Source: JAWPMT01 sp965215825
GTDB lineage: Bacteria > Bacteroidota > Bacteroidia > Cytophagales > Cyclobacteriaceae
DNA: 64,000 bases
NCBI GenBank assembly: GCA_965215825.1
Contig: CBDCEM010000003.1
Span: forward strand, 62,001-126,000
Direction: 5' to 3'
In this document: positions 59,062 to 64,000 of the stretch, in pieces
How positions within the stretch are numbered: the first letter of the stretch is position 1
Layout of the letters: each line of letters begins with the position of its first letter
Notes under the pieces: model-generated
The model's input: the letters and a program-made list of their open reading frames with translations, nothing else
What the model was told of the DNA's origin: nothing
Databases searched by the model: none
Translations under genes and position numbers: made by a program

Positions 59062-60159
59062 TCAGTACTTGATTTTGATAGTAACTCCAGGTTCTGGTAA
59101 GTAAAAAGCTCTCGGATAGTGCTGATACAATTTGGGTAAAAATTTCTTGAAATTGGAGAACCGCACAAATTCCTTTGGAAACTTCTGATATGGCAGAAAG
59201 AAATCTTCCCAATGACAGATAATCAATTCTTTTGGATCCAGGTGTCCTAATAATTTCCAGGGGTAATCCTTGTTTTTTGTCCAGTTAAAAGATGCCGCGC
59301 CCAATATAGCCAGATCTACTGCTTTCTCCTGTAAATCCACTGAGGAAGGGAAGCCAATTGGGCTGTCGCTTGCTGAAGACTGTAGAAAAATTCGGAAAAT
59401 GGTATTACCTCTATCTTGAATGTCGATCAGGAAACTATAGGTTTGACCTTCTTTCCATTGCGTCGCCTTTGTTTTAGAGGTTGGGGTATCGTATCCCTTT
59501 ATCTTTTTTCCCTTTCCTTTATAAAATTTGATTGGAAACAGGAATCTGAAATGAGGAGCATGTGCGGATTTAATAGGCATGACTCTCAGTTTTTCTGAGA
59601 TGTCGATCCAGTTTTCTTCTGAAACCACATGCAATCGGTCTTGGTTTTTAATCGCTGGTGAGATCATTTTGTTTGCAGATTCTGACCCGTAGAATTGTGC
59701 CTGATTGGATAGTCGATTTTCGAGCACATAAGGCGCATCAAAAAGATGATCGTAGTGAGCATGAGAAATGAATATGGCTTTGGTTGCATCGAGGCCATTG
59801 ACTTTGTTAAGCCCAAAATCAATATCGTTCAGGTTTGGTTTGATCTTCTTAAATGGAAGACTAAAGAAATTTTTATTCGAAAAGAATGGATCGAATAAGA
59901 TGGCTTCCTGATCGTATTTTAAGAAAATTCCACCACAACCCAGGTAGGTAATAGCCACTTCTGTTTCAGGAGCCGAGGACATTGTAAGCGTAAAATCATC
60001 TTGATAAACGATTTGGGTGTTACCGGGAATTTGACTGGCTGCTTTCTTGCTTTGAAGTACTTTCGTAACAGGTTTTGAGCAGCTAAAAAAGATCAGACAA
60101 ACCACCATGTATAAACCCTTGTTCCACATCCCGATTATTCTATTGAGTGAGTAGCTCAT
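59062..60159 (-). CDS. Metallo-beta-lactamase fold lipoprotein
   Basis: 365 aa (or shorter from internal Met residues at 11 or 18). N-terminal MWNKGLYMVVCLIFFSCSKP contains a lipobox (FFSC), so the protein is probably an envelope lipoprotein. The hydrolase motif is FISHAHYDHLFDAPY (HxHxDH), with upstream ILFDPFFSNK and later SAHAPHFRF and ICHWEDFF supplying further metal ligands. The substrate is unknown; related proteins act on esters or phosphodiesters. It lies on the opposite strand inside the EPS block and could process lipid or polymer, but that is speculative. Confidence 0.85.
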   Translation of the reverse strand: MSYSLNRIIGMWNKGLYMVVCLIFFSCSKPVTKVLQSKKAASQIPGNTQIVYQDDFTLTMSSAPETEVAITYLGCGGIFLKYDQEAILFDPFFSNKNFFSLPFKKIKPNLNDIDFGLNKVNGLDATKAIFISHAHYDHLFDAPYVLENRLSNQAQFYGSESANKMISPAIKNQDRLHVVSEENWIDISEKLRVMPIKSAHAPHFRFLFPIKFYKGKGKKIKGYDTPTSKTKATQWKEGQTYSFLIDIQDRGNTIFRIFLQSSASDSPIGFPSSVDLQEKAVDLAILGAASFNWTKNKDYPWKLLGHLDPKELIICHWEDFFLPYQKFPKEFVRFSNFKKFLPKLYQHYPRAFYLPEPGVTIKIKY

Positions 60160-60220
60160 AAAGGTAAGGTTTTGCTTTGAGATTTTTGAAAACCAATGAG
60201 TCGTGTTATTTTCAAGTTAA

Positions 60221-60820
60221 ATGAGCATAATAAGTATCAAAAAACACCTGGGTGAAGGTTCCCTGATCATTTTCAGTGTACTATTTGCTTTATTTATCAA
60301 TAAGGCTTTCGAGGGCTATCAAACTCAAAAGCGTAAAGAAGTTGCTTTAAAAAGCATTACACAAGAACTCTATAGAAATGAAGCCATTCTAAAACGATGG
60401 AAAGAACAACACCTCGTCATCAGGGATTTGTTGACGGATCTCATTTCGGGTAAGAATGATAGCCTGAAGCAGGAGTTGGCTAAATATGAATACCTAAACC
60501 TCGGTTTGGTGACGAATGATCAATCTTTGATCGATGCTTTTTTGACCAGCACGGCATGGGAGTCTGCGAAACACACTGGTATCATCGCCGAGTTTGATTT
60601 TGAAGTAACACAGAAACTCACGCATGTGTATAAAATGCAGGATGTCCTGACGGACCGAACGCTGGCACAGATATTTGATTACTATTTCGATACAGATTCT
60701 CATGATATCGATAACCTGGATCAAATCCTGGTCCAATTTCAATTAAGATTTTGGGAATTATCAGGGCAGGAGGCTTTAATGGTGACTTTATACGCCGAAG
60801 CACTGGAAGCAGTAAAGTAG
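60221..60820 (+). CDS. Small membrane-anchored helical protein (DUF6090-like)
   Basis: 199 aa. One N-terminal transmembrane helix (EGSLIIFSVLFALFINKAFE) is followed by a cytoplasmic or periplasmic helical region (KRKEVALKSITQELYRNEAILKRWKEQHLVIRDLLTDLI..) matching the general DUF6090 layout. No catalytic motif. Divergent from the metallo-hydrolase across about 60 bp. A role in EPS is possible by location only. Confidence 0.65.
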   Translation: MSIISIKKHLGEGSLIIFSVLFALFINKAFEGYQTQKRKEVALKSITQELYRNEAILKRWKEQHLVIRDLLTDLISGKNDSLKQELAKYEYLNLGLVTNDQSLIDAFLTSTAWESAKHTGIIAEFDFEVTQKLTHVYKMQDVLTDRTLAQIFDYYFDTDSHDIDNLDQILVQFQLRFWELSGQEALMVTLYAEALEAVK

Positions 60821-60902
60821 ATTTATGGTTCTGTATAGACAATGACGAAGACATCTATTCAAAACTGTATTCGATCCAAAATCGGAAAAACCCCATAATC
60901 CG

Positions 60903-60972
60903 TAGAAAAATTGGTGATTAAGTCGGTTCTCCGAAAAGAGAAACTGCGGTAAAACGCCGCTTTCTATTTTCG
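60903..60972 (+). promoter_or_regulatory. EPS regulon promoter D
   Basis: TAGAAAA box at 60903, CGGTTCTCCGAAA box at 60924 (21 bp on) and -7 element TATTTTCG at 60965-60972 (41 bp after the second box). The ATG of the polymerase gene (60977) is only 4 bp past the -7 element, which implies a leaderless or near-leaderless transcript unless a downstream GTG is used. Confidence 0.85.
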
Positions 60973-60976
60973 GATT

Positions 60977-62491
60977 ATGATTAATTCCGAACACAAGATC
61001 CGCCCTGTTGATACTAGCGAACAATGGCGTAATTCGCTGGTACATCAGGTGGTGGGGCAATGTCGGGGAGAACAGACCCCACTTGGGGCAGTAAGTTTAT
61101 TACTACTGGGTGTGATCACTTTTTTGGTCACACTCGGTGTTTACAAAATGGAATTGGTCGGAGCCATTCTTATTGTCGCCGGAATAGTAGCAGGTCCCTG
61201 GGTGTTCACCGCGTTGTGGAAGACTCAGATTGGTATTTACCTTATGGTCACCGCATCATTCTTTCTAAGTGTGGCACTGCGGTTGATCCCAAATGTACCC
61301 GTAGGAATTGGACTGGATCTCATGATATTGATTATGGTCAGTGGCCGGATTTATAGGCTACAATATGAGCGAGACTGGTCCAGTGTTAAAAGCCCGATCA
61401 CCGCGATCCTCTTAATCTGGGTGGTCTATAACCTGGCGCAGATTGCTAATCCCCAAGCTGCTTCACGGGTAGCGTGGTTCTATGTAATCCGACCTGCGGT
61501 AGGTTACCTCATGCTTTACTTTATGGTATGGCAGGCGATCAAGTCTGCCTCGGATTCAAAGAGACTATTTCACTTCATTTTATTTCTCAGTGCTATTGCC
61601 GGTCTTTGGGGTATCTATCAGGGTATTTATGGCTACTTCGGATGGGAACTTACCCATGTGATCAGAACAGATACGATCCATTTGGTATTCAACCATGGGC
61701 GTTGGAGGAGTTTTGGCCCTATTGGTAGTCCTGCACAGTACGGGATTATAATGGCCGCCATAAGCTGTTTAAGTATGAACATGGCATTTGGGTCTCGTCG
61801 AACGTCCTCCATAATTTTTTACGGTATGGTCGGAGTTATATGTGCTTTGGCAATGGTTTACTCAGGTACGCGTTCGGCTTTTATTATTATTCCCATTTAC
61901 TATTTCATCAAAGTAATGATCAGCAGGAACCCTCGTCTTTGGGTTAGTCTTCTGTTTGCTGGTATTGCTCTTACGTTGTTAGCAAAAATGCCAACTAGCA
62001 ATTATCATATCCAAAGGATGCAATCCGTTTTTAGCGCATCTGAAGATAAATCCTATCAAATCAGGTCAAATAACCGAAAATTGATCACACCATGGATTTT
62101 AAAACATCCAATTGGTGGAGGCCTGGGAAGTACAGGTGTGTGGGGTCAAAGATTTTCACCAGGAACGTTTCTGGCTAATTTCCCTCCAGATTCCGGCATT
62201 GTTCGTGTTGCAGTGGAACTAGGCTGGGTTGGACTTATCATCTTCTTGATGATCTATTTAGTGGTATTCATCAAGGGAGTACAGGCCTACTGGCGGATGC
62301 CTGAAAGTCCCCAGCGAGTACAGGCAGCGGCAATTATTTGTTTGTTACCACCGCTTGGAGTGGTAGAGATGGGACAAGAAGTAGTGGGAGTTTTCCCAAT
62401 GAGCCTACTGTTCTGGGTATTACTGGGACTGCTCTTTGCCAACATACGACAAGTCGATAACAGCCATAATAATCAAACACAAGTTTTATGA
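60977..62491 (+). CDS. O-antigen polymerase/ligase family protein (Wzy/WaaL-like)
   Basis: 504 aa with about 11 predicted helices. A hydrophilic N-terminus of 45 residues is followed by closely spaced helices, and the large periplasmic loop region (about 335-400) contains VYSGTRSAFIIIPIYY, then NRKLITPWILKHPIGGGLGSTGVWGQRF..DSGIVRVAVELGWVGLIIFLMI, the conserved Wzy_C pattern (R..G near the loop). It should polymerise repeat units in the periplasm or ligate them to an acceptor. The 3' end overlaps the next glycosyltransferase by 4 bp (ATGA). Confidence 0.88.
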   Translation: MINSEHKIRPVDTSEQWRNSLVHQVVGQCRGEQTPLGAVSLLLLGVITFLVTLGVYKMELVGAILIVAGIVAGPWVFTALWKTQIGIYLMVTASFFLSVALRLIPNVPVGIGLDLMILIMVSGRIYRLQYERDWSSVKSPITAILLIWVVYNLAQIANPQAASRVAWFYVIRPAVGYLMLYFMVWQAIKSASDSKRLFHFILFLSAIAGLWGIYQGIYGYFGWELTHVIRTDTIHLVFNHGRWRSFGPIGSPAQYGIIMAAISCLSMNMAFGSRRTSSIIFYGMVGVICALAMVYSGTRSAFIIIPIYYFIKVMISRNPRLWVSLLFAGIALTLLAKMPTSNYHIQRMQSVFSASEDKSYQIRSNNRKLITPWILKHPIGGGLGSTGVWGQRFSPGTFLANFPPDSGIVRVAVELGWVGLIIFLMIYLVVFIKGVQAYWRMPESPQRVQAAAIICLLPPLGVVEMGQEVVGVFPMSLLFWVLLGLLFANIRQVDNSHNNQTQVL

Positions 62492-63375
62492 GTACCGTTA
62501 AAATATCAGTGGTAGTTCCCACTTATAATCGCCTCGAGTTATTGAAAGATCAAGTAAATGCGCTTTTGAGTCAATCGCTGAATCAGGAAATGTATGAGGT
62601 AATTATTGTCAATGATGGTTCTCAGGACGGTACACATAAATACTTGGATCAGATATCGGGATTTTATCCGAATCTTAGGATTTTTCATCATCAGAATGGA
62701 GGCCCGGCAAAGGCTAGAAATACTGCTTTAAAAGCGGCGTTAGGAAAGATCATTGCCTTTACTGATGATGATTGTGTTGTAGATAAAAATTGGTTGGAGA
62801 CTATTCTTTCTAATTGGAATGATACCCTTGTTGGCATGCAGGGAGCTACCTATACCGACAGAGCGCGTATTACCCCTTTGACCCATCAAATTGACAATGA
62901 ACATGGTCACAATTCCGGACCCACATGCAACGCAGCGTATTTAAGACTGACTCTTCTCGAAATTGGTGGATTTGACGAATCCTTCCCTTTTCCCCATAAT
63001 GAAGATGCAGACGTAAGCTGGCAAATACAACAACGTGGGAAGGTGGCATTTTGCCCGACCATGCGTGTCTATCACCCGCCAAGAAAAGATACCTTTCAAA
63101 AGGTATCACATCGGATGAATATCATGGAAAGTGAGTTTACGCTTTACAAAAAGAGTCCAATGCTCTATAAAGCATATAGAAACCGGGGACCTCTCATGCA
63201 CATTTATGGACAGGTGTTCTTCCGAAACATAGGTTATCATTTTTTAGTGAAAGTAAAACTTTGGAGGAATCCTCTACTCATGATACAAGGCATGTCGCTT
63301 GCTATCTTTTGGTGGGCGGATCTTTTGATCAAATTTCCGATTTTTCTCAAGATGAGTAGGTATATGGAAGAGTAG
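62488..63375 (+). CDS. Glycosyltransferase family 2 (EPS)
   Basis: 295 aa, GT-A fold. KISVVVPTYNRLELLKDQVNALL, VNDGSQDGTHKYL, GGPAKARNTALKAALGKIIAFTDDDCVVDKNWLETIL (TDDD as the DxD metal motif) and the acceptor segment GGFDESFPFPHNEDADVSWQIQQRGKVAFCP are all standard. A C-terminal amphipathic region may sit on the membrane. It adds a sugar to the lipid-linked repeat. Last gene of unit D, coupled to the polymerase by ATGA. Confidence 0.94.
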   Translation: MSTVKISVVVPTYNRLELLKDQVNALLSQSLNQEMYEVIIVNDGSQDGTHKYLDQISGFYPNLRIFHHQNGGPAKARNTALKAALGKIIAFTDDDCVVDKNWLETILSNWNDTLVGMQGATYTDRARITPLTHQIDNEHGHNSGPTCNAAYLRLTLLEIGGFDESFPFPHNEDADVSWQIQQRGKVAFCPTMRVYHPPRKDTFQKVSHRMNIMESEFTLYKKSPMLYKAYRNRGPLMHIYGQVFFRNIGYHFLVKVKLWRNPLLMIQGMSLAIFWWADLLIKFPIFLKMSRYMEE

Positions 63376-63451
63376 TGCTCTACAAAACCGTATTGGAGCG
63401 TTTGTGACCTTTTAGCGCTGAAAACAGGTATAAGCGCATTAACTTACGTGT

Positions 63452-63874
63452 ATGAAAATCCTGTTGACTATTTTTTTATTGCCACTTTTATCTTTCCCAC
63501 TTTTTGGTCAAACTCCGGAAGCTTCCATTCGTGAAACCATGGCTGAACAGGAACGGTGTTGGAATGCCGGCGATCTGGATTGTTTCATGAAAAGTTATTG
63601 GCAAAGTGACGAACTGGTTTTCATCGGTAGCAAAGGCCTTACTTACGGATGGCAGCAAACATTGGACAACTATAAAGCTTCCTATCCGGACAAGGCGGCT
63701 ATGGGGAAGCTGGAATTTACACTTGAGATAGTGGAGCCACTTAGCGAAGACTTTTGGTTCGTAGTAGGGAAGTGGAAGTTAACACGAGAAAAAGATACCC
63801 CGCAAGGTCATTTTTCACTGATCTGGAGAAACCTTGATGGGGAATGGGTTATTGTTGCTGATCATAGTTCATAA
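63452..63874 (+). CDS. Secreted DUF4440 (SnoaL-like) domain protein
   Basis: 140 aa with a signal peptide (MKILLTIFLLPLLSFPLFGQ). The mature part is a NTF2-like DUF4440 domain: IRETMAEQERCWNAGDLDCFMKSYW, ELVFIGSKGLTYGWQQTLDNYKASY, HFSLIWRNLDGEWVIVADHSS. Small periplasmic proteins of this type often bind a ligand but have no known enzyme activity. Own promoter region after the EPS unit. The last 126 bp of the window show no further gene. Confidence 0.88.
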   Translation: MKILLTIFLLPLLSFPLFGQTPEASIRETMAEQERCWNAGDLDCFMKSYWQSDELVFIGSKGLTYGWQQTLDNYKASYPDKAAMGKLEFTLEIVEPLSEDFWFVVGKWKLTREKDTPQGHFSLIWRNLDGEWVIVADHSS

Positions 63875-64000
63875 CCCCTTGCATTGCAATAGCTTAAGAA
63901 GTTCCTTACCGGATGTAATCAATCTTTTTTCATTATCAATGAGAGCAGGGTGGATTGTGCTCTGTTAGATGATAATCTACTTTGATTTGATTTAACCCAG

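Noticed and set aside
1..64000. tRNA, rRNA, CRISPR arrays, insertion sequences, phage genes
   Set aside because: None seen: no cloverleaf-like conserved arms, no regular spacer-repeat array, no transposase or integrase among the frames.

Overview
The window is chromosomal DNA of a Bacteroidota bacterium, most likely a marine-type Cytophagales. Grounds: two large secreted proteases end in type IX secretion (T9SS) C-terminal sorting domains; PadR regulators are paired with prefix-domain FtsX/MacB-type permeases; there are LytTR and multi-PAS two-component proteins; promoters resemble the phylum's TAnnTTTG -7 element; Shine-Dalgarno sequences are largely absent. I see no rRNA, tRNA, CRISPR array, prophage or insertion sequence.

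Layout. 0-9 kb: secreted proteolysis block (S8 protease, lipoprotein made of a stand-alone propeptide-like domain, reprolysin-like metalloprotease, thioredoxin-like protein). 9-12 kb and 24.9-27.9 kb: two PadR/permease pairs. 12-15 kb: small membrane proteins and a MarR regulator, with a probable target gene preceded by two palindromic operators. 15.2-20.7 kb: four-gene catabolic operon for 4-hydroxyproline-type substrates and a divergent AraC regulator. 20.7-24.7 kb: aroQ, a SerC-like transaminase, a TPR protein, MarC and RNase HI. 27.9-29.1 kb: repeats and structured intergenic DNA around trmN6. 29-34 kb: two universal stress proteins flanking a PAS histidine kinase and a REC-Crp fusion regulator. 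34-40.6 kb: housekeeping and hypothetical genes (crcB, acpH, TerB-like/SF1 helicase pair). 40.7-63.4 kb: a large exopolysaccharide (EPS) region interrupted by an NO-sensing type signalling operon (H-NOX, hybrid kinase with Hpt, LytTR regulator).

The main discovery is a promoter architecture repeated in front of five separate EPS transcription units (starting at 43605, 50181, 51472, 54432 and 60977). Each has a YAG(AAAA) box, a CAGTTCTCCTAA-like box beginning exactly 21 bp later, and a TAnTTTYG-like -7 element beginning exactly 41 bp after that. The CAG boxes on one DNA face, two turns apart, resemble LytTR-type tandem sites. The H-NOX/hybrid kinase/LytTR operon lies inside the same region and contains every residue of a His-Asp-His-Asp relay. 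I propose, as inference, that it controls EPS production through these five promoters, giving a nitric-oxide (or oxygen) responsive EPS regulon. The EPS genes cover a polyprenol-phosphate sugar transferase, a Wzz-like copolymerase with a degenerate kinase domain, a short TolC-like protein, seven glycosyltransferases, a flippase and a Wzy/WaaL-type polymerase or ligase. No Wza-type outer-membrane exporter is visible.
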